DNA of 64,000 bases from Tahibacter amnicola (GCF_025398735.1 NZ_CP104694.1:1265001-1329000); one strand, 5' to 3'. Positions 38,509 to 48,888 are shown, counted from the first letter of the stretch. Numbers and translations are program-made. Notes: generated by a model not told the origin, from the letters alone.

Positions 38509-38835
38509 TCAGATGGTGCGGTCGATCAGCTGGGTGAGCTGGTTCTTGGAGACGGCGCCGATCTGGGTGGCCTCGATCTTGCCGTTCTTGAAGATCATCA
38601 GGGTCGGGATGCTGCGCACGTTATAGTTGCGCGGCGTCTTCTGGTTGTTGTCGATGTTGACCTTGACGACCTTCATGCGGCCTTCGTAATTGGCCGCCAG
38701 TTCGTCGAGGATCGGCGCGATCATCTTGCAGGGGCCGCACCATTCAGCCCAGAAGTCCACGAGCACCGGTTCGGCCGAATTGAGCACGTCGGTTTCGAAG
38801 GAATCGTCGCTGGCATGGGCTATGAGCTGGCTCAA
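38509..38835 (-). CDS. trxA: Thioredoxin 1
   Basis: A 108-residue cytoplasmic thioredoxin that reduces protein disulfides. The redox site WCGPC (about 33-37) and the cis-proline RSIPTLMIF (about 75-83) are intact. The start is a TTG ([13 protein letters not shown]) preceded by GGAGA at six bases; this aligns with the MSELIAH-type start of relatives. A longer frame with an ATG upstream encodes an unsupported extension. The gene lies upstream of rho and divergent from rhlB, as in Xanthomonas. Confidence 0.95.
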   Translation of the reverse strand: MSQLIAHASDDSFETDVLNSAEPVLVDFWAEWCGPCKMIAPILDELAANYEGRMKVVKVNIDNNQKTPRNYNVRSIPTLMIFKNGKIEATQIGAVSKNQLTQLIDRTI

Positions 38836-39069
38836 GGGAATTCTCCGTCTGAAGGATTTCCGCCAAACTGCGGAAATGTCTAGGTTTGGGCTACACTCGC
38901 GGACGTCGCGAACAGCAGCGGGAAGCGGGTAGCATGGCCGAGAGGGCGGAATTTGAGCCCAATCGACCGAGCGTTTCAAGTTGGGACCTCAATATGGGGT
39001 ACTGGCAAGCTTCCTCAAGTGTGGTGCGTGAACCAGCGGCGAGGCGCGCCGGCCTACTGGCCATCATGA

Positions 39070-40446
39070 ATGTCCGAACACGTACTAACTGACAGTTTTT
39101 TCGACAATTTCGACCTGCACCCGCGTCTTCTGGCCGGGCTGCACGACAGCGGCTTCACGCGTTGCACGCCGATCCAGGCGCTGACCCTCCCGGTCGCGCT
39201 CGCCGGCCGCGACGTCGCCGGCCAGGCCCAGACCGGTACCGGCAAGACCGGCGCCTTCCTGATCGCCGCGATGCAGCGCCTGTTGACGGTCCCGGCCCTG
39301 GCCGAGCGCAAGGAGACCGATCCGCGCTGCCTGATCCTCGCACCCACGCGCGAGCTGGCCATCCAGATCGACAAGGATTTCAAGAACCTCGGGCGCCATA
39401 CGGGCCTGCGCTCGGCCCTGATCTACGGCGGAGTGGACTACGACAAGCAGCGCGAACAGCTGCGTGGCGGCGTCGACATCATCATCGCCACGCCCGGCCG
39501 CCTGATCGACTACTTCAAGCAGCATGTGTTCAGCCTGCGGGCCGTCGACGTGATGGTCATCGACGAAGCCGACCGCATGTTCGACCTCGGTTTCATCAAG
39601 GACGTGCGCTTTGTCCTGCGCCGCCTGCCGGCGCGCGACCGCCGCCTGGGCCTGCTGTTCTCGGCCACCTTGAGCTACCGCGTGCTCGAGCTGGCCTACG
39701 AGCACATGAACAACCCGGAGAAGCTCTCCGCGGAGACCGAATCGGTCACCGCCTCGCGGGTGCGCCAGGCCGTCTATTTCCCGGCGACCGAGGAAAAGAT
39801 GCCGCTGCTGCTGAATCTGATGTCGCGCGACGAGGTCCTGCGCAGCATCGTGTTCGTCAACACCAAGATCGCCGCCGAACGGGTAACAACGCGCCTGGAG
39901 CGCCACGGCTTCCGTGTCGGCGCGCTATCCGGTGACGTGCCGCAGCGCAAGCGCCAGAAATTGCTTGAGCGGTTCCAGAAAGGTGACGTGGATGTGCTCG
40001 TCGCCACGGACGTGGCCGCGCGCGGACTGCATATTCCCGCGGTCAGCCATGTCTTCAATTACGACCTGCCGAACGATCCGGAAGACTACGTCCACCGGAT
40101 CGGCCGGACGGCGCGCCTGGGCGCGGAGGGCGATGCCATCAGCTTCGCCTGCGACATGTACGCCATGGGCCTGCCGGACATCGAAAGCTACATCGAGCAG
40201 AAGATTCCGGTGGCAACCGTCACCACCGACCTGACCGTGGCGCCACCCCGCCGCGAGCGGCCCGCGGTGGTGAGCGACGACGACAACGATGACGCGGAAG
40301 CCGCGCCGGCTGATGCGGCACCGGCCGAAGCGGCGCCCTCGGGTGCGCCGAAGCGTCGCCGGCGCCGCCGGCGGAGCGGCAGCGGTGATGGTGGACGGTC
40401 CGGCGGCGGAAATTCCGCACCGCCGACGCCGCCGGCCGCGCAATGA
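39070..40446 (+). CDS. rhlB: DEAD-box ATP-dependent RNA helicase RhlB
   Basis: A 458-residue RNA helicase. Motifs in order: Q motif GFTRCTPIQ, Walker [10 protein letters not shown] (about 52-60), [17 protein letters not shown] box [10 protein letters not shown] (about 164), SAT, and in the second lobe [12 protein letters not shown] and HRIGRTAR. The C-terminal 75 residues are a low-complexity tail, Asp/Ala-rich then Arg-rich ([12 protein letters not shown]) and Gly/Ser-rich, typical for RNA-binding extensions. In E. coli RhlB works with RNase E in the degradosome. Position next to trxA and rho is typical of xanthomonads. Confidence 0.95.
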   Translation: MSEHVLTDSFFDNFDLHPRLLAGLHDSGFTRCTPIQALTLPVALAGRDVAGQAQTGTGKTGAFLIAAMQRLLTVPALAERKETDPRCLILAPTRELAIQIDKDFKNLGRHTGLRSALIYGGVDYDKQREQLRGGVDIIIATPGRLIDYFKQHVFSLRAVDVMVIDEADRMFDLGFIKDVRFVLRRLPARDRRLGLLFSATLSYRVLELAYEHMNNPEKLSAETESVTASRVRQAVYFPATEEKMPLLLNLMSRDEVLRSIVFVNTKIAAERVTTRLERHGFRVGALSGDVPQRKRQKLLERFQKGDVDVLVATDVAARGLHIPAVSHVFNYDLPNDPEDYVHRIGRTARLGAEGDAISFACDMYAMGLPDIESYIEQKIPVATVTTDLTVAPPRRERPAVVSDDDNDDAEAAPADAAPAEAAPSGAPKRRRRRRRSGSGDGGRSGGGNSAPPTPPAAQ

Positions 40447-40598
40447 ACCAGGCTGGCCAGTGATGGCCGGCCCGGCGGTCCTTCGGGGTCGCCAACCCTC
40501 CGGGGCGGATGATCGCGGGGGGACCGGGCAGCAGTAGCGGGTCGGCGCGAGGCAGGAAGATCGCCGCCGATCGTGGGGACAGGGGAAAGAGCAGGGCC

Positions 40599-41535
40599 AT
40601 GCCGTATTTCGCCGAGTGGACCAGCACGGATATCGAACGCGCGTCGCGCCTGACGGCCCAGGCTGTCTGTGCCGCGGCGGCCCTGCTGTGCGTGCTGATG
40701 GCGGTCCGGCTGGCCTGGGTGGCACTGCCGCGGGGCGTGGATCTCTCGCTCGAGCCGCTGCCGGTCGCGCCGGTGGAAGCCACCTCGGCCCCGGTCACGC
40801 TCTCCAAATGGCATCTGTTCGGCAGCGCCGGTCCGAGCCTGAACGATCTGGCCCGCTCGGCCCCGGCGACGCAGCTGCAACTGAACCTGCGCGGCACGAT
40901 TGCCGAGGCCGATCCGCGCGAAGGCATGGCCGTCATCGCCGACCCGACCTCCGGGGAGCGGGCTTATCGCGTCGGCGACACCCTGCCGGGGGGCCATCCT
41001 GGATGCGGTCTACCCGGACCGGGTGGTTCTCCTGCACGACGGCGCCCAGGAGACCCTGGCATTGCCGTACGACCAGCCTTCCGCGCCACCGCCGGCGGGT
41101 ACGCCCTCGGTGACACCGTCACCGGGTGGCACAGCGCCGGCGCCGGCGCGTCCGATTTCATCGCCGCCGGGGGTGCAGGGCGGAGTGGCGCCGGTATTCG
41201 TGCCGCCGCAGATGTCCCAGGGGGCGGTCGATTTCTCCAAGATTTCGCAACAGCTCAACCTTGATCCGGCCGCCCTGGCGCGCCAGGTGAATGCGCAGCC
41301 GGTGTTCGAGAACGGCAAGATGACCGGCGTACGCCTGGCCGGCGGTCCCGATGCGGCGCTGGTCGCCAAGCTCGGCCTGCAGCCGACCGACGTCGTCACC
41401 TCTATCAACAGCGTCCCGCTCGATTCGCCAGCGCGCATCCAGCAGGTCGTCAACACCGTCCAGAATGCCAGCCAGGTGACCGTCACGGTCATGCGCGATG
41501 GCAAACCCGTCACCCTCAGCGTGAACGTCAAATGA
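40599..41535 (+). pseudogene. gspC: Type II secretion protein GspC, interrupted by a one-base frameshift
   Basis: GspC is the inner-membrane, periplasm-facing link of the type II secretion machine to the GspD channel. The first frame (ATG at 40599) encodes a cytosolic start, a transmembrane helix (about 17-42) and most of the homology region (LSKWHLFGSAG, LNLRGTIAEAD, VGDTLPGG). Sequence homology then jumps to another frame: AILDAVYPDRVVLLHDGAQETLAL, a proline-rich linker and a PDZ domain (VRLAGGPDAALVAKLGLQPTD, INSVPLDSPARIQQVV). The break is at the G6 run 40988-40993; five Gs would restore one 311-residue frame. The gene's stop overlaps the gspD start, so the operon is otherwise intact. It could be a read error. 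Confidence 0.82.
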
Positions 41536-43595
41536 TGCGTACCCTCATGACTACGGCTTCATTGCGCGGCATCGCCCTTGTCCTGGCGCTCGCGTTGGCT
41601 GCTCCCGCCGTGGCGCAGCCGCCGCCGTCCGCCGCCGGCAACCCGCCGGGGACCCACACGCTCAACCTGAAGGACGCCGACATCCAGGCGCTGATTGCGA
41701 CGGTGTCGGAAATCACCGGACGCAACTTCATCGTCGGCCCCAATGTGCAGGGCAAGGTCAGCGTGATCTCGGCCAAGCCGATGCAGCCGGACGAGATCTA
41801 CGATGTCTTCCTGTCCGTGCTGCGCGTTCACGGCTACGCCGCGGTCTCCGCCGGCAGCATGATCAAGATCGTCCCCGAGGCCATGGCCCAGGCCGAAGGT
41901 GGCAACAGCGTTGCCACGGCAGAATCGGGCGACGCGATCGTCACCCAGATCGTGCCACTGCGGCATGTGGCGGCGGCGGAGCTGGTGCCCATCCTGCGTC
42001 CTCTGCTGCCGCAGGGTGCCCAGCTCATCGCCCACCAGACCAGCAACTCGTTGGTGATCTCCGACCGCGCCAGCAATGTGCAGCGTGTCGCCGGCATCAT
42101 CGCGCGCATCGACACCGTGTCCGATGCGGAGGTCGAGGTGATTCCGCTCGAGCACGCGAACGCGGCCGAGATGGCACGCACGCTCACCATCCTGGCCGAC
42201 GACAAGGCGGCCCAGGCGGCCGGCGAGTCGCCGCGCATCCTGGCCGACGAACGCACCAATTCCATCCTGATCGCCGGCGCCAAGAGCGGCCGGCTGCGCA
42301 TGCGCACCCTCGTCACGCACCTGGATACGCCCCTGCAGAAGGGCGGTGATACCAACGTGGTCTACCTGCGCTACGCCAAGGCCAAGGACCTCGTTCCCAT
42401 ACTGACGGGCGTTGCAGCGACGCTGAACAACGAGGCGCCGCCGAAGGAAGGCGCTGCCGCCAACAACAGCAACGCCACGATCCAGGCGCACGAGGAAACC
42501 AACGCGCTGGTGATCAGCGCCGCGCCGGCGGTGTTCCGCTCGCTCGAAGGTATCGTCCGGCAGCTCGACGTGCGCCGCGCGCAGGTACTGATCGAAGCCG
42601 TGATCGCCGAAGTCGCCAGTGAAACCGCGCGCGAGATCGGCGTGCAATGGTTTACCGCGCCGCAGACCCAGGGCGACAAGATCGGCCAGGGCGTCATTGG
42701 CGGCCAGCTCTTCAATGGACCAGGCGGCCAGCCGAACCTGCTGCAGATCGCCGCCGATCCGACAGGGCTTGCCAGTACCGCGGGCGGCCTGACCCTGGGC
42801 TACGTCGATGGCGTGGTGAACATCGGCGGCAAGGAGATCCTGAACCTGGGCGCCATGATCCGTGCGTTGCAGGGTGATGGCCGCTCGAACGTGTTGTCCA
42901 CGCCGTCGGTGCTCACCCTCGACAACCAGGAAGCCATCATCAAGGTGGCGCAGGAAGTGCCGTTCAAGACCGGCCAGTACACCAATGCCACGGGGACGAC
43001 GGGCGGCACGAATCAGGCACTCACGCCGTTCCAGACGATCGAGCGCAAGGACGTGGGCCTCACCCTCAAAGTGACGCCGCACGTTAACGAGGGCGATTCG
43101 GTGCGCCTGGACCTGCATCACGAATTGTCTTCGCTGGCGCCCTCCGTGGCCGGCGCGGTGGACCTGGTCACCAACAAGCGCGAACTGTCGACCAGCGTAC
43201 TGGTCGCCGACAACGCCACGCTCGTCCTGGGCGGCCTGATGGACCACACGGCGTCCGACACGAACAACAAGGTGCCGGGCCTGGGCAGCATTCCGGTGCT
43301 GGGCAACCTCTTCAAGTACCGCAACAACAACGTTTCCAAGCGCGACCTGATGATCTTCCTGCACCCGCGCATCCTGCGCGATGCGGCGACCGAGCAGGCC
43401 GTATCCAGTGAAAAGTACAACTATATCCGCACCGAACAGATCCAGATGCGGCAGAACCGGGAAAGCCTGACGCCCAGGTCGCTCCAGCCGGTCTCGCCGG
43501 AAATGCACGATTTCCTGGCCGATCCGGACGGCCCGGCGGCGCCGGCGCCCGCCAAGGCGGGGGCGGCAGCCAAGCCGGCGCGGGGCAAGAAGTGA
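41532..43595 (+). CDS. gspD: Type II secretion outer-membrane secretin GspD
   Basis: A 687-residue secretin with a signal peptide (core LRGIALVLALALAAPAVA). Order: N0 domain (LNLKDADIQALIATVSEITGRNFIVGPNVQGKVSV), N1-N3 domains (about 100-330, each with VIPLEHANAAE or VVYLRYAKAKD-type strands), and the secretin core (about 360-620) with VLSTPSVLTLDNQEAIIKV, VGLTLKVTPHVNEGD and LVLGGLMDH. It forms the outer-membrane channel. An Ala/Pro/Lys tail follows. Start is the ATG overlapping the gspC stop by four bases; it continues with a GTGA overlap into gspE. Confidence 0.95.
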   Translation: MMRTLMTTASLRGIALVLALALAAPAVAQPPPSAAGNPPGTHTLNLKDADIQALIATVSEITGRNFIVGPNVQGKVSVISAKPMQPDEIYDVFLSVLRVHGYAAVSAGSMIKIVPEAMAQAEGGNSVATAESGDAIVTQIVPLRHVAAAELVPILRPLLPQGAQLIAHQTSNSLVISDRASNVQRVAGIIARIDTVSDAEVEVIPLEHANAAEMARTLTILADDKAAQAAGESPRILADERTNSILIAGAKSGRLRMRTLVTHLDTPLQKGGDTNVVYLRYAKAKDLVPILTGVAATLNNEAPPKEGAAANNSNATIQAHEETNALVISAAPAVFRSLEGIVRQLDVRRAQVLIEAVIAEVASETAREIGVQWFTAPQTQGDKIGQGVIGGQLFNGPGGQPNLLQIAADPTGLASTAGGLTLGYVDGVVNIGGKEILNLGAMIRALQGDGRSNVLSTPSVLTLDNQEAIIKVAQEVPFKTGQYTNATGTTGGTNQALTPFQTIERKDVGLTLKVTPHVNEGDSVRLDLHHELSSLAPSVAGAVDLVTNKRELSTSVLVADNATLVLGGLMDHTASDTNNKVPGLGSIPVLGNLFKYRNNNVSKRDLMIFLHPRILRDAATEQAVSSEKYNYIRTEQIQMRQNRESLTPRSLQPVSPEMHDFLADPDGPAAPAPAKAGAAAKPARGKK

Positions 43596-45070
43596 CTGAT
43601 GCACGACCGGCGCGCCCCAGCTTCGGCTTCGCGCGCCGCAACGGCGCCACGCTGGTGGCCTGGCACGACGACCACGCCGAGGTGGCCTGCCGCGAGGGCG
43701 TGAAACCCGAGGCGCTGGCGGAACTGCGCCGTTACCTGGGCGCGCCGATGAAACTGACGCGTCACAGCGCGGCTGATTTCGAGCAGTTGCTGCGCCGCCT
43801 GTACGAGCAGGGCGACGACGCGCGCGGTGTCGTCTCGGACATGGACGAGGCGCTGGATCTGAAGTCCCTCGCCGACGACCTGCCCGAGCCGGAAGACCTC
43901 CTCGAAAGCGACGACGACGCGCCGATCATCCGCCTGATCAATGCCCTGCTCACCGAAGCGGTGAAGGAAGGGGCCTCGGATATCCATATCGAGCCGTATG
44001 AGAATCGCCTGGTCGTGCGATTCCGCATCGATGGCGTGCTGCGCGAGATCCTCTCGCCGCAGAAAGCGGTCGCCAATGCGGTCGTCAGCCGCATCAAGGT
44101 GATGGCCAAGCTCGATATTGCCGAAAAGCGCCTCCCCCAGGACGGCCGCATCGGCCTGAAGATCGCCGGCCGGCCGGTGGACGTGCGTGTGTCGACCATT
44201 CCCGCCGGCCACGGCGAGCGCGTCGTGCTGCGCCTGCTCGACAAGCAGGCGGGTCGGCTGGATCTGGTGCAGCTGGGCATGTCCGCCGAGGACCGCGCGC
44301 GCATCGAGACGATCATCGAGCGCCCCCACGGCATTTTCCTCGTCACCGGCCCCACCGGTTCGGGCAAGACGACCACGCTCTACGCGGCGCTGCTCAAGCT
44401 CAACGATGCCAGCCGCAACATCATGACGGTGGAAGACCCGATCGAGTACTACATCGACGGCGTCGGCCAGACCCAGGTGAACACCAAGGTCGAGATGACC
44501 TTTGCCCGCGGCCTGCGCGCGATCCTGCGCCAGGATCCGGACGTCGTGATGGTCGGAGAAATCCGCGACCTGGAAACCGCCCAGATCGCCGTACAGGCGT
44601 CGCTGACGGGCCATTTCGTGCTGTCCACGCTGCACACCAATTCCGCGGTCGGCGCGGTCACGCGCCTGCGTGACATGGGCGTGGAGCCGTTCCTGCTGTC
44701 GTCCTCGCTGGTCGGCGTGCTGGCGCAGCGGCTGGTGCGCGTGCTCGATCCCGCCACGCGCGAGGCCTACGGCGCCACGCCGCGCGAGCTCGCCGGATTC
44801 GGCCAGCCGGCGGATACGCACGCCGTGCTGTACCGGCCTGCGGAAGGGCTCCCGGGCCGTACGTCCGGGTATCGTGGGCGAACCGGTATTTACGAACTCA
44901 TCGCCGTCGACGAAACTTTTCGCCGTCTCATCCACGAAGGTGCATCGGAAGCCGACATGGAGCGCTATGCGCGCTCGCGCGGCCCGTCGATCGCCGATGA
45001 TGGATGGAAGAAATGTCTGGCGGGCGTTACCTCCGTGGAAGAAGTCCTGCGGGTGACGCGCGACGACTGA
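43592..45070 (+). CDS. gspE: Type II secretion ATPase GspE
   Basis: A 492-residue secretion ATPase. Residues 1-100 form the N-terminal docking domain; then Walker A GPTGSGKTTTLY (about 251-262), the aspartate box TVEDPIEYYIDG, Walker B LRQDPDVVMVGEIRD and the histidine box LTGHFVLSTLHTN. It lacks the four-cysteine zinc module that many GspE proteins carry before the final domain: VLDPATREAYG stands where the first CxxC is expected and GLPGRTSGYRGRTGIYE where the second is. Translation starts at a GTG overlapping the gspD stop. The next gene is a permease, so gspF and the pseudopilin genes are elsewhere. Confidence 0.94.
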   Translation: MTDARPARPSFGFARRNGATLVAWHDDHAEVACREGVKPEALAELRRYLGAPMKLTRHSAADFEQLLRRLYEQGDDARGVVSDMDEALDLKSLADDLPEPEDLLESDDDAPIIRLINALLTEAVKEGASDIHIEPYENRLVVRFRIDGVLREILSPQKAVANAVVSRIKVMAKLDIAEKRLPQDGRIGLKIAGRPVDVRVSTIPAGHGERVVLRLLDKQAGRLDLVQLGMSAEDRARIETIIERPHGIFLVTGPTGSGKTTTLYAALLKLNDASRNIMTVEDPIEYYIDGVGQTQVNTKVEMTFARGLRAILRQDPDVVMVGEIRDLETAQIAVQASLTGHFVLSTLHTNSAVGAVTRLRDMGVEPFLLSSSLVGVLAQRLVRVLDPATREAYGATPRELAGFGQPADTHAVLYRPAEGLPGRTSGYRGRTGIYELIAVDETFRRLIHEGASEADMERYARSRGPSIADDGWKKCLAGVTSVEEVLRVTRDD

Positions 45071-45130
45071 CGCTTTACTTCGACGCCGCTCCGGGCCGCG
45101 ACGTCACAACCGTGCCCTGGGAGACTGCGC

Positions 45131-46549
45131 GTGACTCAAAGCGATTCGTCGTTTCATCGTTCCTTGACCCTGCTCGACGGCACCATGCTGGTGGCCGGCT
45201 CGATGATCGGGTCGGGTATTTTCATCGTCAGCGCGGACATTGCGCGCAACGTGGGGTCCGCCGGCTATCTCATCCTGGTCTGGCTGATCTCGGCCCTGAT
45301 GACCATCGTCGGTGCGCTCAGCTATGGCGAGCTGTCGGCGATGTATCCGAAAGCCGGCGGCCAGTACGTGTACTTGCGTGAAGCGTGGGGGCGCCTGCCG
45401 GCCTTCCTCTACGGCTGGTCGTTCTTCACGGTCATCCAGACGGGCACCATCGCCGCCGTGGGCGTGGCCTTTGCCAAATTTGCGGCCTACCTGTTCCCGG
45501 CGCTGGGTGACCAGAACATCCTCTTCTCGGCCGGCGTGTTCAAGCTCAGTGCGGCGCAGCTGGTGTCGATTGCGCTGATCTTCTTCCTCACCTTCGTGAA
45601 CAGTCGCGGTGTGGAGAACGGGAAATGGATCCAGACCGTTTTCACCCTGGCCAAGATCGTCTCCGTGCTCGCGCTGGTGCTCTTCGGCGTGTTCCTCGGT
45701 GCGCGTTCGGAAATCTGGAGCGCCAACTGGGCGAACGCCTGGCAGGGCGTCACTGCCGTGGATACCGGCACGGTCGCCCTCGCCCTGTTGCCGGCAATCG
45801 GCGTGTCGATGGTCGGCGCGCTGTTTTCGTCCGACTCCTGGAACAGCGTCACCTTCATTGCCGGCGAGATCCGCGATCCGAAGCGCAATGTCGGCCTCAG
45901 TCTGTTCCTGGGCACCGCGATCGTCTGCACCCTGTACGTCGTGGCAAACCTGATGTACCTGGCGGTGATGCCGCTGGACGGCATTGCGCACGCCGAAGCC
46001 GACCGCGTCGGTGTCGCCGCGGCGCAGGCCGCATTCGGTCCGGCCGGCACGACCGTGATCGCGTTGCTGATCATGGTGTCCACGTTTGGCTGCGTGAACG
46101 GGCTGGTGATGTCGGGTGCCCGCGTGTACTACACGATGGCCAATGACGGCCTGTTCTTCCGTCAGGTCGGTACCCTGAACAAGCGCGCCGTGCCGGGCTG
46201 GGGGCTGTGGCTGCAGGCGATTTACGCCTCGGTGCTGTGCCTGAGCGGCCGCTACGGCGATCTGCTCGACTACGTCATCTTCGTCGTGCTGCTCTTCTAC
46301 ATCCTCACCATCGCCGGGCTGTTCCGCCTGCGCGCCACGCGTCCGGAGGCGGAGCGCCCCTATCGTGCCTTCGGCTACCCGCTGTTGCCGGCGCTCTACA
46401 TCGCGCTGGCGGTGGCGATCTGCGTGGCGCTGCTGATCTGGCGTCCGACCTACACCTGGCCGGGCCTGGGCATCGTGCTGCTGGGCGTGCCGACCTACTA
46501 CTACCTGCGCCAGCGCGGCCAGGCGACACCGGCCCTGGATACGCCCTGA
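45131..46549 (+). CDS. APC-family amino acid permease
   Basis: A 472-residue membrane transporter with 12 predicted helices. The APC signature is in helix 1 (GTMLVAGSMIGSGIFIV) and YPKAGGQYVYLREAWGRLPAFLYGW follows in helix 3; the FGYPLLPALYIALA region marks helix 11. It resembles LAT/SteT-like amino acid exchangers. GTG start (MTQSDSSFHRSLTLLDG). Substrate not readable. It follows gspE by 60 bases. Confidence 0.92.
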   Translation: MTQSDSSFHRSLTLLDGTMLVAGSMIGSGIFIVSADIARNVGSAGYLILVWLISALMTIVGALSYGELSAMYPKAGGQYVYLREAWGRLPAFLYGWSFFTVIQTGTIAAVGVAFAKFAAYLFPALGDQNILFSAGVFKLSAAQLVSIALIFFLTFVNSRGVENGKWIQTVFTLAKIVSVLALVLFGVFLGARSEIWSANWANAWQGVTAVDTGTVALALLPAIGVSMVGALFSSDSWNSVTFIAGEIRDPKRNVGLSLFLGTAIVCTLYVVANLMYLAVMPLDGIAHAEADRVGVAAAQAAFGPAGTTVIALLIMVSTFGCVNGLVMSGARVYYTMANDGLFFRQVGTLNKRAVPGWGLWLQAIYASVLCLSGRYGDLLDYVIFVVLLFYILTIAGLFRLRATRPEAERPYRAFGYPLLPALYIALAVAICVALLIWRPTYTWPGLGIVLLGVPTYYYLRQRGQATPALDTP

Positions 46550-46679
46550 CCGTTGCGGGCCGCCTTGCGTCGATTGCAAGGCGGCCCGCCGCCCGCGCGC
46601 CGCCACATGCCGCAAAATTCCAGCGGCGCCGCGGCGAATCTTCTATGCTCTGGCGGATATCCTCGTGGAGTCCGCCGCT

Positions 46680-47318
46680 ATGCATTGGGATGTGGTTGCA
46701 GCCTTTACGGCGACGCTGCTGGTCATGTGCCTGATTCCCGGACCGGCGGTCCTGCTGGTCGTGGGCCACGCCGTGAAGTCCGGTTGGCGCGACAGTTTCT
46801 ACGCCTCGCTCGGCGTGCAGGCCGGCAACGGCATCTACTACCTGCTGTGCATCGCAGGACTGGGCGCACTGCTCGCCACGTCGGAAACCGTCTTCCACAT
46901 CATCAAGTGGATCGGTGCGCTCTACCTGATCTACCTGGGACTGCGCACGATCGCACTGGCGAAGAAGAACGCCATGCCCAGCGAAACAAGGACGGTTCCG
47001 CTGCTGGCGCGTCCTTTCCTGCAGGGCATGCTCGGGCAGCTGGCGAATCCGAAATCCGTGCTGTTCTTCGGCGCGCTGTTGCCGCAGTTTCTCGATCCCG
47101 GCTACCCGCTGCTGCCGCAATACGCGTTGTACGGCGTGCTGTGCTTCGTGGTTGAGGTGCCGATTCTCGCCGTCTACGGCTGGCTCGCGGCGCGTGGCAG
47201 CACGTTGTCAGCCAGCCCGCGTGTCGCCGTCTGGCGCGAACGCGTTTCCGGCGCCTGCCTGGTGAGCGTGGGCGCGAGCATTGCTGCCGTCCGCCGCACG
47301 GTGCAGGCGGCGAGCTGA
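46680..47318 (+). CDS. LysE/RhtB-family amino acid exporter
   Basis: A 212-residue transporter with about six helices. Family marks are the N-terminal LIPGPAVLLVVGHAVKSGWRDSF, GVQAGNGIYYLL and LGQLANPKSVLFFGALLPQF. RhtB-like proteins export homoserine, threonine or related metabolites. The ATG is preceded by GGAG at nine bases. It sits between two amino acid permeases, so the three genes may handle related substrates. Confidence 0.92.
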   Translation: MHWDVVAAFTATLLVMCLIPGPAVLLVVGHAVKSGWRDSFYASLGVQAGNGIYYLLCIAGLGALLATSETVFHIIKWIGALYLIYLGLRTIALAKKNAMPSETRTVPLLARPFLQGMLGQLANPKSVLFFGALLPQFLDPGYPLLPQYALYGVLCFVVEVPILAVYGWLAARGSTLSASPRVAVWRERVSGACLVSVGASIAAVRRTVQAAS

Positions 47319-47419
47319 TCCTGTTGTTTCATCACCTGCCGGTGCGCAGCGTGCCGGCGGGCTTTCCGCAGTGACGGCTGGTGTTGCCAGCCGATGGAAT
47401 GGCCAGCCAGGAGTGCTCC

Positions 47420-48856
47420 ATGAGCTTGTTTGAGACGATCACGCGGCACAAGACGATCGAACAGTTGCAGGCCGAGGCGGGAAGCCGCGGCGATTTCCGG
47501 CGCGTATTGGGGTTGTGGCAGCTCACGGCGATCGGCCTGGGCGGCATCATCGGCGTGGGCATCTTCGTGCTGGCCGGCCAGCAGGCGGCGACCAACGCAG
47601 GCCCTGCGGTGGCGCTCGCCTTCATCATCGCCGGCATTGCCAGCGCCGCAGCGGCGCTGTGCTACGCGGAATTCGCCGGAATGATTCCGGTCACGGGCAG
47701 TGCCTACACCTACGGCTATGCCGTGCTGGGCGAAGGCGTGGCGTGGTTGATCGGATGGGACCTCCTGCTCGAATACGCCCTCATCGTCGCCGCGGTGGCA
47801 AGTGGCTGGTCGGGTTATCTGCAGAACCTGCTCGCGGCGATGGGTATCCATCTGCCCGTCTGGGCACAGGGTGCGATGGGCACCGGTGACGGGCGCGTGT
47901 TCAATGTCATCGCCGCTGTCGTCGCGCTGGCGGTTGCGGGCCTGCTGACCGTGCGGACGGAGTGGGGCGCGCGTTTCAACACCCTGATCGTGGCGATCAA
48001 GGTGCTTGGCGTTGCGCTGGTGATTGGCGTGGGCGTGTTCTACGTCAATCCCGATAACTGGTTTCCGTTCATCCCCGCCGAAGTGGTGGATGCCAAGGGC
48101 GTGAGTCACTACGGATTCAACGGCGTCGTGACCGCGGCGGCCGTCGTCTTCTTTGCCGTGTTCGGCTACGACACGCTCACTACGGCGGCTGAGGAAGCGA
48201 AAAACCCACAGCGCGACCTGCCGCGCGCCGTGTTGTTGTCGCTGGCCGTATCGATGGTGCTGTACCTCACGATCTCGATGGTGCTGACGGGCGTTGCCCA
48301 CTACTCGACCCTCGGCAATGACGCCCCCGTCGCCAACGCCTTCGGCGCACTGGGCCTCACCTGGGTACGTATCGCAATTTCGGCCACTGCCGTGACAGGC
48401 ATCATCAGTGTCGTGTTTGCCTTCATGCTGGCCGCGGCGCGCATCTGGTACTCGCTGGCGCGTGACGGCCTGCTGCCCGCGTGGTTTGCGAAAGTGCACC
48501 CGACCTACGGCACGCCCTATCGCCCGACGCTCGTGCTGGGCGTGGTGACGGCGCTCGCTGCCGGTGCGCTGCCGATCGGCGAACTGGCGGAGCTGGTCAA
48601 TATCGGCACGTTGTGCGCGTTTATCGTCATCTGTTCCGCGATTATCGTGCTGCGTCGCACGCGGCCCGACGTCAAGCGGGCGTTCCGCACGCCGTTCGTG
48701 CCCGCGGTGCCCATTATCGGCGTGATCTTCTCGGCATGGCTCGTGTCGAAACTGCCCTGGGCGACCTGGTGGCGTTTCGGCGTATGGATGCTGGTGGGCC
48801 TGGCGATCTATTTCGCGTACGGAATCCGTCACAGCGTGCTGGCCAGGAACAAATAG
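47420..48856 (+). CDS. Cationic-type amino acid permease (YfnA/CAT-like)
   Basis: A 478-residue APC transporter with 12 to 14 helices. The start RVLGLWQLTAIGLGGIIGVGIFVLAG and the later VVFFAVFGYDTLTTAAEEAKNPQRDLPRA are marks of the CAT/YfnA subfamily, which imports basic or branched-chain amino acids. The ATG follows AGGAG. A strong terminator stands at 48889. Confidence 0.92.
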   Translation: MSLFETITRHKTIEQLQAEAGSRGDFRRVLGLWQLTAIGLGGIIGVGIFVLAGQQAATNAGPAVALAFIIAGIASAAAALCYAEFAGMIPVTGSAYTYGYAVLGEGVAWLIGWDLLLEYALIVAAVASGWSGYLQNLLAAMGIHLPVWAQGAMGTGDGRVFNVIAAVVALAVAGLLTVRTEWGARFNTLIVAIKVLGVALVIGVGVFYVNPDNWFPFIPAEVVDAKGVSHYGFNGVVTAAAVVFFAVFGYDTLTTAAEEAKNPQRDLPRAVLLSLAVSMVLYLTISMVLTGVAHYSTLGNDAPVANAFGALGLTWVRIAISATAVTGIISVVFAFMLAAARIWYSLARDGLLPAWFAKVHPTYGTPYRPTLVLGVVTALAAGALPIGELAELVNIGTLCAFIVICSAIIVLRRTRPDVKRAFRTPFVPAVPIIGVIFSAWLVSKLPWATWWRFGVWMLVGLAIYFAYGIRHSVLARNK

Positions 48857-48888
48857 CGAACTCGCGTACGCTACTTTTGCGGCGACTG

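Noticed and set aside
38925-38999. tRNA-like ATGGCCGAGAGGGCGG stretch upstream of rhlB
   Set aside because: Only a D-arm-like stretch is present; no acceptor stem, anticodon arm or GTTCGA T-loop could be formed.
41559-43604. 681-residue leftward frame across gspD
   Set aside because: Antisense of a complete secretin; its composition is a mirror of the coding strand.
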